Source: Paenibacillus sp. FSL K6-3182
GTDB lineage: Bacteria; Bacillota; Bacilli; Paenibacillales; Paenibacillaceae
Assembly (NCBI RefSeq): GCF_037976325.1
Contig: NZ_CP150265.1
Span: 882,001-946,000, forward strand
Reading direction: 5' to 3'
DNA length: 64,000 nt
This document shows positions 26,695 to 34,886 of the stretch, one piece after another. Under the pieces are notes generated by a model. The model was not told the DNA's origin, ran no database searches, and worked only from the letters and a program-made list of their open reading frames with translations. The position numbers and the translations under genes are program-made. Positions within the stretch are counted from its first letter, which is position 1. The number at the start of each line of letters is the position of its first letter.

Positions 26695-26808
26695 AATATT
26701 TAGCCTCCTCGATTGTGCGATATAGCGTTCATAATGTATAATCATAACGTACATGCGTTAAAGAGTACATCTTGTTCAAGTATAGCACACGAGAGGCGGA
26801 TTTAAATC

Positions 26809-27393
26809 ATGGCTTTAGCTCCTTTTTTGATTTATGTTATTGTGAATACATTTACGCCAGGGCCAAATAACATCATGGCGATGTCTAATGCGAGCCGATA
26901 TGGAATGAAGAAGTCTATTCGTTTTCTGTTTGGTGTAGCAACTGGTTTCTTACTATTAATGCTCTTATGTTGTTATTTCAATCTGCTATTATATAGCTTC
27001 GTTCCTAAAATGAAATTTTTCATGAATATATTAGGAAGCCTGTATATGACTTATCTTGCATTTAAAATAATGAAGAGTAAACCACACCGTAGTGATGGAG
27101 TTAATCATGGGCAGCTGAATTCATTCTTATCGGGCATGCTGCTGCAGTTCGTTAATTTTAAGGTGATATTATATGGGATTACAGCGATTTCGACGTTCAT
27201 CATGCCATTTTACAAATCAAATATAAGCTTATTATTGTTTTCGATGTTCCTTGCCTTTGTAGGACTGGTAGCCACATCCTGCTGGGCTGTTTTTGGTGCA
27301 TTATTTCAAAAATTTCTCGCTGCACATGAGAAAAAGTTCAATATATTCATGGGATTATTATTGATTTATAGTGCAATTACCATGCATTTGTAG
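26809..27393 (+). CDS. LysE/RhtB-family amino-acid exporter
   Basis: 194 residues, six hydrophobic segments, the standard size for LysE-type exporters. The N-terminal NTFTPGPNNIMAMSNASRYGMKKS is the family signature, and the second half has QFVNFKVILYGI. Members export amino acids such as Lys, Thr, homoserine lactone or Cys derivatives; the substrate is not visible. The start follows GAGGCGG. It diverges from the cupin regulator, which probably controls it, and ends at a bidirectional terminator. Confidence 0.88.
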   Translation: MALAPFLIYVIVNTFTPGPNNIMAMSNASRYGMKKSIRFLFGVATGFLLLMLLCCYFNLLLYSFVPKMKFFMNILGSLYMTYLAFKIMKSKPHRSDGVNHGQLNSFLSGMLLQFVNFKVILYGITAISTFIMPFYKSNISLLLFSMFLAFVGLVATSCWAVFGALFQKFLAAHEKKFNIFMGLLLIYSAITMHL

Positions 27394-27498
27394 AGGATTG
27401 TTCAGACAGAAGGGCAGGATAGTTGAGCTGAAAAAGGAGCTGTTTGGCTTTGGCAGCAAGCTTTCTTATGGTTAAGTTAACGTAGCACTACAGCTTAA

Positions 27499-27555
27499 TA
27501 AAACAGCGGCAGTCAGGACTTATTTTCTCGTCCAGATCTGCCGCTGTTTGTATTA
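27499..27555. terminator. Terminator between the LysE and EamA genes
   Basis: AAACAGCGGCA and TGCCGCTGTTT arms close a loop of 27 bases with inner GGAC/GTCC pairing. It lies between convergent genes and can serve both. Confidence 0.75.
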
Positions 27556-27605
27556 TGAGGATCTAATCCATTTTTAAAATTCGATAATTGCTGCAGCTCT
27601 AGTTT

Positions 27606-28502
27606 CTACTCCTTGCCATGACGTATGAATAGCCACACGCCGAACAAGATGAGTACGCCGGCTGCCATTTGATAAGCCGTCAATGCTTCCTTTAATAGAG
27701 CCCAAGCGAGCAAGGAGGCGATAACGGGTTCGCCCAGTACAGCCATGGATACGGCTGCAGCGCTCATATGCTTCAGCAGCCAATTGAACAAGTAATGCCC
27801 GAATAGCGTCGGTACGATCGCAAGCAGCAAGAAAATGCCCCATTCCTGCGGACTATAGCCTGTAAAGGAATTGCCGCGAACGAGATTGTAGACAGCGAGT
27901 GAAGTTGCAGCAAGCGCGAATACCCAGAAATTATAAGTAAATGCGCTCATATCCTTACGCAATTCCTTGCCGATCATCATATGAACAGCAACAGCAGCTG
28001 CACCTAGGAAGGACAAAACGTCGCCGATCAACGCATCCCTTGAGAGGGAAAAGTCTCCCGATGCAATAACGATGGAGCCGATCAGCGCGATCCCCATCCC
28101 CCACAGCATCATGCGATTTGCTTTAATACGGAACAGCCAGTAGGAGCCGAGCATTACCATAACAGGCTCCAATGTCAAAATAACGGTAGAGCTTGCGACC
28201 GTGGTCAGCCGCAGAGAAGCCATCCATAACAAGAAGTGCAGCCCGAGCATGACGCCGGAGAGGGTGAGCAGTCTCCACTGCTTGGCACTGAGCTGGAACA
28301 TTTCCGTGCGGTATTTAAAGACGAGCGGCAGCATGATCAGGTTAGTTAGATAGAGCCTGTACATGGCGATGACGGCAACGTCAGCATTTGACCAACGAAC
28401 GAAAATGGAAGAAAAGGATATAGCGATAATACCAATGATGTATAACAATTCATAAGTAGCTAAAGACTTGGTGCTGCGGTTCATCGTTGTAATTTCTCCC
28501 AT
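27606..28502 (-). CDS. EamA-family (DMT) transporter
   Basis: 298 residues with ten hydrophobic segments in two EamA repeats. The first has SSIFVRWSNADVAVIAMYRLYLT and MLGLHFLLWMASLRLT, and the second ends ALLGEPV-like with VSMAVLGEPVIASLLAWALLKEALT. DMT-family proteins export or import metabolites; the substrate is unknown. Start 28502 is chosen because the GGGGG of an SD sequence lies nine bases upstream; 28484 is an alternative. That SD lies inside a hairpin arm, described separately. The longer frame to 28649 would overlap the preceding gene. Confidence 0.85.
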   Translation of the reverse strand: MGEITTMNRSTKSLATYELLYIIGIIAISFSSIFVRWSNADVAVIAMYRLYLTNLIMLPLVFKYRTEMFQLSAKQWRLLTLSGVMLGLHFLLWMASLRLTTVASSTVILTLEPVMVMLGSYWLFRIKANRMMLWGMGIALIGSIVIASGDFSLSRDALIGDVLSFLGAAAVAVHMMIGKELRKDMSAFTYNFWVFALAATSLAVYNLVRGNSFTGYSPQEWGIFLLLAIVPTLFGHYLFNWLLKHMSAAAVSMAVLGEPVIASLLAWALLKEALTAYQMAAGVLILFGVWLFIRHGKE

Positions 28503-28511
28503 ACTTATAAA

Positions 28512-28556
28512 CCCCCTGAGTCCAATTGCAGCATCTGCGATGGAAGGATCAGGGGG
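28512..28556 (-). promoter_or_regulatory. Hairpin containing the SD of the EamA gene; also the kapD-like gene terminator
   Basis: CCCCCTGA and TCAGGGGG pair over eight bases, extended by TCC/GGA, with an inner GCAG-ATG-CTGC hairpin. On the minus strand the 3' arm is the EamA SD, nine bases before the ATG. Only three Ts follow, so it may act as a weak terminator of the upstream gene, as a translational switch, or both. Confidence 0.6.
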
Positions 28557-28596
28557 CTTTATTATATTTATGACCAAACATAAACAGCTCTTGCGG

Positions 28597-29373
28597 CTAT
28601 CCGGCTTGTCCGGCTGAAGCTTTCCCAGCCTTCTCGAGTTCTGCGTCAAAATACTGCTGAAGCTCCGTCACTTTTCTTACATCCTCGAATGAGGCTTTGC
28701 CTGCTAAATAACGTTCCGCGAAAACTTCCCATTGTGGAACGATTTTTTGCGCGTTCATAGAGCGAATCGCGTTTTTAACCATTCTGCGTTCCTTCGCATT
28801 CGTGTACATATCCTTGAACTGCTGCTTAAGCTCGAAATCCAGCTCGCCAAATATTTTGCGGAATACCTCAGCCGTCATACGAGCATCGTCGAGTGCCCGG
28901 TGCGCTGAGCCTTCAGCTGTGATTTCTAGATCAATGAGCGCAGCTTCGACGCTGACATCGTTCGTTACGTTCTTATAGCGAATGTAACCCTTCAAAAGGT
29001 CAAAATAATCGGCAGCCATCCAGAAGCTGTCATCGAGCTTATGCATGCGCGTATCATAGACGATTCTCTTCAAATCCTCGCCGCCCCAAGTGAACAGCAG
29101 GAAGGAGTCGCTTTTCTTCAGCCATGTGGTGAAATCGCCTATTACTTTCGGAAAACGGCTTGCTACGTCGATGTCTTCCTGTGGAATGCCTGTTTTTTTC
29201 TTAATGAAGCTGTTCAGCTTGGAGAAATAGATCGGTTTGATCAATGCGGAAAATTCATCTACCTGTTCAAGTGAACTATTGAGACGAACCGCGCCAATTT
29301 CAATAACCTCCATAGGTAATTCGCTTGCAAATTTTCGTCCGTTAAATTCAATATCCAATATAATGTAGTCCAA
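28597..29373 (-). CDS. kapD: DnaQ-like 3'-5' exonuclease, KapD type
   Basis: 258 residues of the DEDDh exonuclease family. ExoI is ILDIEFNGRK (Asp and Glu metal ligands), ExoII includes FLLFTWGGEDLKRI, and ExoIII is AHRALDDARMTAEVF with the catalytic His and Asp. The C-terminal tail (about 175-258) is helical. It resembles KapD, described in Bacillus as an inhibitor of the KinA pathway to sporulation; the exact role here is inference. The TTG at 29373 follows CGGAGG by eight bases, whereas the ATG at 29409 has no site. It is upstream of the EamA gene on the same strand. Confidence 0.8.
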   Translation of the reverse strand: MDYIILDIEFNGRKFASELPMEVIEIGAVRLNSSLEQVDEFSALIKPIYFSKLNSFIKKKTGIPQEDIDVASRFPKVIGDFTTWLKKSDSFLLFTWGGEDLKRIVYDTRMHKLDDSFWMAADYFDLLKGYIRYKNVTNDVSVEAALIDLEITAEGSAHRALDDARMTAEVFRKIFGELDFELKQQFKDMYTNAKERRMVKNAIRSMNAQKIVPQWEVFAERYLAGKASFEDVRKVTELQQYFDAELEKAGKASAGQAG

Positions 29374-29467
29374 AATCTTAACCTCCGATAGATAGCCTGT
29401 GTTATTCATTCTATCAGAAAAAGTTATCCAGATGGAAACTACAATATGGTAGAACGCCGCAGCAGGT

Positions 29468-29959
29468 TTATTTTTTTGATTTCATCACATAAAAGACAAT
29501 CGTGCCAATAAGAATGACGAGGATCACAGGAAGCAGCCATATGCCAAGCTTAGAGGCGCCTCCGGAAGCTACTTGAATGGCAGCCCATTGCACATAAGCG
29601 AATAAGGCTACAATTTCAAGCTTGATCCAGCTTAGCAGAAGGATGGAGGTTTTGTATTGGTATGGAGCATTTTGCTCTGTAATGGTGGTCATGTAATTGA
29701 ATTCATGTGGAATTTTGCGTAAAAGCGCAAGCCCAGCAAATAATAGGAATGAGATTATCGGTAAAATGACGAGTGCTGCTTTGCTTCCCCATCCGTCAGC
29801 CTCGCCTCTCCCGTTAAAGTGAATGGCAATCGTCTGCGGAAGATCAGGCCATTTTACAATCAAATAGATGACGGACGAGAGCAGGAGTAGAACCGATATT
29901 CCATCATGCCATCTTTCAAGATTTGATTTTGCAATCGTAAGCTTAGGTAAATTCGCCAT
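29468..29959 (-). CDS. DUF1648-domain membrane protein
   Basis: 163 residues, four hydrophobic segments (about 20-38, 60-78, 105-125, 138-158). The loop PDLPQTIAIHFNGRGEADGWGSK is the DUF1648 signature found in SdpI-like immunity and other small membrane proteins. No catalytic motif is seen. It lies alone between the kapD-like gene and the phosphate operon terminator, and its function is unknown. Confidence 0.8.
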   Translation of the reverse strand: MANLPKLTIAKSNLERWHDGISVLLLLSSVIYLIVKWPDLPQTIAIHFNGRGEADGWGSKAALVILPIISFLLFAGLALLRKIPHEFNYMTTITEQNAPYQYKTSILLLSWIKLEIVALFAYVQWAAIQVASGGASKLGIWLLPVILVILIGTIVFYVMKSKK

Positions 29960-30054
29960 AGTGGCAGCACCGCCTTATCTCTAGTCATGTGCATACTCAT
30001 TAATTATAGCGTATGGCTTTGCGGATAGTAACCTTTTTTACAGTAATTTTCCAA

Positions 30055-30099
30055 ATAAGAAACTCCAGCCTAGGCCGGGGGAGGGCTAAGACTGGAGTT
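30055..30099 (-). terminator. Terminator of the phosphate operon
   Basis: AACTCCAG and CTGGAGTT arms with a GC-rich inner part (AGCC...GGCT) are followed on the minus strand by a T-rich stretch. It closes the operon about 110 bases after pstA, leaving no room for pstB. Confidence 0.75.
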
Positions 30100-30212
30100 G
30101 CTCGATCACTTATTTGTTTAAATATAAGAATTTATAAGTTTGATATTTATAGAAGGCTTATATTTCTCCGTCAAAGGACGCCGTAGGCGTTTTAGCTTGA
30201 GCCGCTTAGTTT

Positions 30213-31121
30213 TTAAGAGCGTTTCATACGGCGGGAATTCAGCCAAAGCGGGATACGGAACACTAAGTTGATCAGCAGGACAACGAATACGAGCACGGCT
30301 GCCGCTTTTTGAGCAATCTCCTGAGCGTCGCCAACAATGGCTTCGGATTGTACATACCACAGATGAACGGCAAGTGTAGCACCTGGCGAGAAGAGACTGA
30401 AATCCCACATTTCACCAGATGTCGTAACACCAGCAGTTAGGATGATTACGGCGCTTTCGCCGAATGCGCGGCCGGCAACAAGGCAGATCCCTGTAATGAT
30501 GCCGTTAAGCGCAGCTGGAATAAGTGCACGAGTAATAGTCTGCAAATGCGTACCGCCAAGTGCAAAGGAAGCGCTCTTCAGCTCTTTCGGTACTGCACGA
30601 ATGGACTCCTCTGTTACGCGGGTTAGTACAGGCAAGTTAAGAAAAGCTAGACTGACTGCACCGCCAAGGATGGTCAAGCCAATCTCGAAGTATTCAACGA
30701 ATAGAGCGATACCGAACAAGCCGAAAATGATAGACGGCACGGAAGCGAGTCCTTCCACGCAAATGCGTACGAAGCCGATGAGCTTATTGTCAGGTGCAAA
30801 TTCGGCCAAATAAATGCCAGCTGCCATTCCGAGCGGAATAGAGATGAGCAAAGAGATAAATAAGATGTAAAAGGAGTTAAGCAGAGTAGGGCCGATACCG
30901 CCGCCTTCTTCAATTTCGCTCGGCAAGCCGAATATGAAATCCCATGTTATTTTTGGAAGACCGTCCTGAAGAATTAGAAAAAGAAGGCCAAAAATAAAAG
31001 CGATGATTAAAATGCCTAACGACCAAACAATACCTGTAAACAAGCGATCTTTAAAGCGATTAAGTCCTTTTTTGCTGCTAAAGGGGTTTGCTAATGGATT
31101 CACATCTAAAGCTTGTTTCAT
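30213..31121 (-). CDS. pstA: Phosphate ABC transporter permease PstA
   Basis: 302 residues, six membrane segments. The binding-protein-dependent permease (EAA) loop reads TRVTEESIRAVPKELKSASFALGGTHLQTI, and GRAFGESAVIILTAG follows, as in PstA. The start at 31121 overlaps the pstC stop by four bases (ATGA) and has an AAAGGGG site; the longer frame to 31220 lies within pstC. With PstC it forms the membrane channel for high-affinity phosphate uptake. The ATPase gene pstB, which normally follows, is absent here. Confidence 0.95.
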   Translation of the reverse strand: MKQALDVNPLANPFSSKKGLNRFKDRLFTGIVWSLGILIIAFIFGLLFLILQDGLPKITWDFIFGLPSEIEEGGGIGPTLLNSFYILFISLLISIPLGMAAGIYLAEFAPDNKLIGFVRICVEGLASVPSIIFGLFGIALFVEYFEIGLTILGGAVSLAFLNLPVLTRVTEESIRAVPKELKSASFALGGTHLQTITRALIPAALNGIITGICLVAGRAFGESAVIILTAGVTTSGEMWDFSLFSPGATLAVHLWYVQSEAIVGDAQEIAQKAAAVLVFVVLLINLVFRIPLWLNSRRMKRS

Positions 31122-32080
31122 ACTTGCGACCCCTTTCTTTGAAGCCAGCGAATGGCAACGATCATAAGCAGCGAAATAACGAGGAGCAAGAAGCCCATTA
31201 AGTAGAGCGCATAGTTCCAAGTGGAATCAAAAGGAACATTCGAAATTTGCATAACGATGTTGCTCGTAAGAACGGAGGTTGGCTTGAGCAAGCTGTCTGC
31301 CAGTTGAGGCGTATTGCCAATAACCATAACGACAGCCATCGTCTCGCCGACTGCACGCGCCATACCGAGAATGACGGCATACATGATTCCGCTTTTGGCC
31401 GAAGGAAGCAGTACTCTCCATACGGTTTGAAAACGAGTAGCGCCTAGCGCATAGGAAGCGTCGCTGAATTTGGCTGGTACAGCGCTAATCGCGTCATCAC
31501 TTATACGGCTTACAGTAGGTAGAACCATAATTGTGAGCACGAGCGCTGCCGCAAGCAGCCCATCGCCCATTCCGCTTCCGGTAACATTTCGAATCAGAGG
31601 AATAAGAACGGTCAAGCCTAAATAGCCATAAACGACGGACGGAATTCCGACGAGCAGGTCAAGAACCGGACGGAGCATGTTTTTTAGCCACGGCGGTACA
31701 AAGACAGACAGAAATACTGCAATGATTAAGGAAATAGGGACGCAGATTAATAGCGTCAAAGCGGTCAGGGCAAAGGTGCCGAATATGAAAATAAGCGCGC
31801 CGTATTGCTCATTTTCGGGATTCCATTCCGTGGAAAAGAAGAAATCTGCTAGTGAAATGTTGCCGAATGTCAAAACTCCGGTACGGAACATAAGCAGCAA
31901 TATGAGTAAGAGGATGAGACAAACAAAACCGGCTGCTGCTATGCACAAGTAACGAAACATACGATTCGTGAAAAACAAGCGCGATCTCCGGTCAAACGGC
32001 TTGCTGCTGCCAGTCAAGATCGCGCTGCCGAGCTCAGAAGAGAGACGCGGCTGCCTTGCAGCATGAGTGGACTCCAACAT
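31118..32080 (-). CDS. pstC: Phosphate ABC transporter permease PstC
   Basis: 320 residues, with an N-terminal cytoplasmic stretch of about 40 and six membrane segments. LVGIPSVVYGYLGL, SRISDDAISAVPAKFSDASYALGATRFQTV (EAA loop) and ARAVGETMAVVMVIGN are PstC hallmarks. GAGGAG lies a few bases before the ATG at 32080. It is preceded by a 164-base gap after pstS that contains a stable hairpin, and overlaps pstA by four bases. Confidence 0.95.
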   Translation of the reverse strand: MLESTHAARQPRLSSELGSAILTGSSKPFDRRSRLFFTNRMFRYLCIAAAGFVCLILLLILLLMFRTGVLTFGNISLADFFFSTEWNPENEQYGALIFIFGTFALTALTLLICVPISLIIAVFLSVFVPPWLKNMLRPVLDLLVGIPSVVYGYLGLTVLIPLIRNVTGSGMGDGLLAAALVLTIMVLPTVSRISDDAISAVPAKFSDASYALGATRFQTVWRVLLPSAKSGIMYAVILGMARAVGETMAVVMVIGNTPQLADSLLKPTSVLTSNIVMQISNVPFDSTWNYALYLMGFLLLVISLLMIVAIRWLQRKGSQV

Positions 32081-32190
32081 AAATTATAGGCTCCTCTGTG
32101 CGAAACCCGCCCTAGCTGTTATTGGAGCAGCTAAGCATGTTTCGCAATAAAATATAAATGGGGATAATGATTCATGCGATGAAAGAAAAG

Positions 32191-32230
32191 AACGATCGAC
32201 TTAAGCGCTCTTGTGCGCAAGCCGACCGCT
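32191..32230 (-). terminator. Intercistronic hairpin between pstS and pstC
   Basis: On the minus strand AGCGGTCGGCTTGCGC pairs with GCGCTTAAGTCGATCGTT almost completely (wobbles and one mismatch), followed by a T-rich CTTTTCTTTC. This is the expected place for a partial terminator or mRNA-stabilising structure that makes the binding protein more abundant than the permeases. Confidence 0.6.
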
Positions 32231-32244
32231 CCTCTTGTTTTTAA

Positions 32245-33108
32245 CTATTTAATAGCTGAGATCGGAATGAATTTAAGCTTTTTAAGCGAACCATTTTGGA
32301 ATTTTGTGCTTTGTACGTATTTAATAAATTCCTTTGTAGCGCCAGTTGGCTCGCCTTTTGTCATATAGTAGCCATAGCCCCATACATTGTATTTCCCGTT
32401 AATTACGTTAGCTTCAGTTGGTTCGATGTTGTTGATTTTTACAGCAGTCATTTTGTCTGTTACATAAGCAAGGTCCATGTAACCAATAGCGTTTGGTGTT
32501 GTTTCAATTGCGGACTTCATGTCGCCGCTTGTTTTTACTTCTTTGTAATTGTCGCCTTTGCTCATGAAATCTGTTCCATCAAGCGCTTTGTCTTGGAAGT
32601 TAACACGAGTACCAGAACCGAAAGTACGGTTTACAACGATGATATCAGCATCCTTGCCGCCAACTTCTTTCCAGTTTTTGATTTTACCGGAGAAGATGCC
32701 TTGCAAGTCTTTAGTCGTTAGGTTTGTTGCAGTTACGTTTTTGTTAACAACAGCTGCGAAAGGAATGATAGCTACTTTATGTGCAACTTGGCCTTCGAAT
32801 TTTTTGAAGCCTGGAACATCTTTGGATGCGTCCCAGTCAACTGCTCCGATGTCTGCGATGCCTTTGCGAACAGCTTGCGGTCCAGTAATCGATCCAGCTG
32901 CGGAAGCTGAGATTTTTACTTTTGGATTCAATTTTTTGAACTCGCTTGATGCTTGAAGTGTCAACGGCAGAAGAGCAGAGGAGCCGTTGATGACGATTTT
33001 GCCGCTAAGCTTGCTAGCTGCGGTAGCCGTAGGTGTTGATGCAGGAACGGAACTGAAGCCGATAACAGCGATAAGCGCTGCGATTGTTAATTGTTTAAAC
33101 CATTTCAT
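32245..33108 (-). CDS. pstS: Phosphate-binding protein PstS, without a lipoprotein cysteine
   Basis: 287 residues. GSSALLPLT near the N terminus, ITGPQAVRKGIADIGA, the FGSGTRVNFQDKAL segment and MDLAYVTDK are PstS features and supply the phosphate-binding pocket. It begins with a normal signal peptide (MKWFKQLTIAALIAVIGFSS) but has no Cys anywhere, so it lacks the lipobox that anchors most Gram-positive PstS proteins. GGAGG precedes the start by nine bases, and the propeller gene ends 19 bases upstream, so both are cotranscribed. Confidence 0.93.
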   Translation of the reverse strand: MKWFKQLTIAALIAVIGFSSVPASTPTATAASKLSGKIVINGSSALLPLTLQASSEFKKLNPKVKISASAAGSITGPQAVRKGIADIGAVDWDASKDVPGFKKFEGQVAHKVAIIPFAAVVNKNVTATNLTTKDLQGIFSGKIKNWKEVGGKDADIIVVNRTFGSGTRVNFQDKALDGTDFMSKGDNYKEVKTSGDMKSAIETTPNAIGYMDLAYVTDKMTAVKINNIEPTEANVINGKYNVWGYGYYMTKGEPTGATKEFIKYVQSTKFQNGSLKKLKFIPISAIK

Positions 33109-33127
33109 TAGGAATGACCTCCATTAA

Positions 33128-34528
33128 TTAGTTTGTGATGTTTTTCCATTTGCCTTGAACGGATACTGCCAATTGACCATCAATAAGTGCTGCGAAATCG
33201 GAGCTGTCCGATACGACTAATTCTGTTGCGCTGTCCGATACGGTTTGCACAAGTTTGTTCGTACCTGTAGCACTGTCAATCTCGTAGATTGCGTTAGTGC
33301 TGTTTCCGTCAGCTGTAAGCAGATAGAGCTTGCTTCCGCCTTGAACTAATTGGTAAACGTCTTTGTCAGCGAAGAGAGGCGTGCTTGCTTTGCCTGTATT
33401 GTCCACCGTTACGAGCTGACCAACGCTTGCTTCGTCTGAGCTTACGCTAACATAGCTTACTTTGGAGCCGTCTGCTGCCAGCTTAAGGAAAACTTTATCC
33501 GTTGCTTCTTTTGTCAGCTGTACAGGTTTATTATCACCAACTGTAGAATTATAGAAGTAGATTTGCGGCTCAGTGCCTGTTGCGTCAATAGCAACATCAT
33601 CAAGCTCAACGTCTTTGCTGCTGTCTGCCGTTACTTTCGGCTGCTTGAAGACGTAGAAAGCGAATTTAGTGCCGTCTGCAGATACTTCAAGGTTTGCCTT
33701 GTAATCTACTTTATCTTCCAATACTTTGGATACTTTACCGTCAGCTATAGCAAGCTTAGCGATGACAGAGCTTTTGTCGCCTTGTAAGAAGAAGATGGAA
33801 GAACCGTCTTTTGACCATTGAAGCTCATTTTTGATCGAGTTGTCCGTACTTACTTGTTTCGCTTGTTTTGTGCTCAGATCGATTGTGAATACCGCACCGT
33901 TTGCATCGGAGTAAGCTACACTTTTGCCATCAGGAGACAAAATAAGATCGGAAGTGTCAGAGGATGCTAGAAGCAGCTCATATTTTCCTGTAACAGCATC
34001 AACTAAGAAATCTTCGCGGCCTTCGCCAGCCGTGTTCGATACGATAAGCTGTTTGGAGTTAACCCAGATTGCATGCTCAGCGCTATCAAGCAATTGAACC
34101 GTATGTATGTTGTTGTCTTCGTAAGTGCCGCCAAGTGCCTCAACGAATGCAGTAGGCTCGATGAAAGTGGAGTAAGCCACTTCAATAGCTGGATGCTGAA
34201 GTGCAGTTGCAACACCGTTTATGTTAATTGTTTTTGCAGCGATTTTTAGCTTCAGCGTTTTGTCGCCAAACTTTACAACTACCGTATGATCGCTGTTGAT
34301 GTGAAGAGTCGCGCCGATCGCGTTTGTCATGTCCCGAACAGAAGCGAGTGTAACGCCGCCGTCTACAACGGTACGAACGGTTACTGGATTAGCATTTACT
34401 AGAAAGCTTGCTGTGCTAATTTGTGCAGCTTGCTTTACTGAAGCGGTTTGTGCGAATACCGGAGTAACTGCTGAAGCGCTAATTGCTGCTGCGATCATCG
34501 AGATTGCCATTGCTTTTTTCATTTGCAT
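33128..34528 (-). CDS. Secreted protein with copper-amine-oxidase-like stalk domain and TolB-like beta-propeller
   Basis: 466 residues. A signal peptide (1-26) is followed by a stalk domain (about 45-150; FLVNANPVTVRTVVDGGVTLASVRDMTNAIGATL, then TVVVKFGDKTLKLKI), known from many Paenibacillus surface proteins. Residues about 155-460 are repeated four-stranded blades with LILSPDGKSVAYSDANG, LQWSKDGSSIFFLQGD and LEVSADGTKFAFYV, as in TolB/DPP-IV propellers. No enzyme active site is visible. It is the first gene of the phosphate operon, 19 bases before pstS, so a role in phosphate capture or sensing at the wall is plausible. That role is inference. The start follows an AAAGGTG site. Confidence 0.82.
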   Translation of the reverse strand: MQMKKAMAISMIAAAISASAVTPVFAQTASVKQAAQISTASFLVNANPVTVRTVVDGGVTLASVRDMTNAIGATLHINSDHTVVVKFGDKTLKLKIAAKTININGVATALQHPAIEVAYSTFIEPTAFVEALGGTYEDNNIHTVQLLDSAEHAIWVNSKQLIVSNTAGEGREDFLVDAVTGKYELLLASSDTSDLILSPDGKSVAYSDANGAVFTIDLSTKQAKQVSTDNSIKNELQWSKDGSSIFFLQGDKSSVIAKLAIADGKVSKVLEDKVDYKANLEVSADGTKFAFYVFKQPKVTADSSKDVELDDVAIDATGTEPQIYFYNSTVGDNKPVQLTKEATDKVFLKLAADGSKVSYVSVSSDEASVGQLVTVDNTGKASTPLFADKDVYQLVQGGSKLYLLTADGNSTNAIYEIDSATGTNKLVQTVSDSATELVVSDSSDFAALIDGQLAVSVQGKWKNITN

Positions 34529-34886
34529 GGAATTGGGTCACCTTTCTCAAATGGGTATTTTTTTTTATTAATACAATCCAAGGCATACTCGGTCAGTATA
34601 TACGGTTGGCTTGATCCCTCCCAGGCAGCGCTAGATCAATACATTTTGTAATGAATCGTTTATTTCTACCTGATCATAACAATGAATTATCATCCCAATA
34701 TTTAGAAATTGTATCGAATTTGTAAAGATAGAAAAATTACCACCTAAATCCAATTCTCCTTCTTTTAATAAGGAAATAGTAGAAATTTACCCCACTATAA
34801 GAAGAAAGTGCACCATGGTCTTTTTTGAACGAGGTTTATAATGGGGGTATGCTCGCAAATCTATTCACTTATAGGAGGACCAATCA
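34529..34886. other. 358-base divergent region between the phosphate operon and the sugar operon
   Basis: It holds a candidate Pho box and promoter for the reverse operon (separate entry). For the forward operon it has a TATAAT at 34837-34842 without a convincing -35 and an AGGAGG shortly before the ATG at 34887. No hairpin or ORF is evident. Confidence 0.5.
34673..34726 (-). promoter_or_regulatory. Candidate Pho box and extended -10 promoter of the phosphate operon
   Basis: Read on the minus strand, TTTACA (34726-34721), GATACA, TAAATA and ATGATA recur every 11 bases, a spacing like PhoP direct repeats (TTAACA-type), though only the first copy is close to consensus. Nine bases further comes TATGAT at 34678-34673, preceded by TGT as an extended -10. 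Phosphate control is known for pst operons; this site itself is a visual guess. Confidence 0.45.

Noticed and set aside
26695..26754. N-terminal extension of the cupin regulator from an ATG at 26754.
   Set aside because: No ribosome site precedes it, while TTG 26694 has GAGGAGG at nine bases; the extension would fill the divergent promoter.
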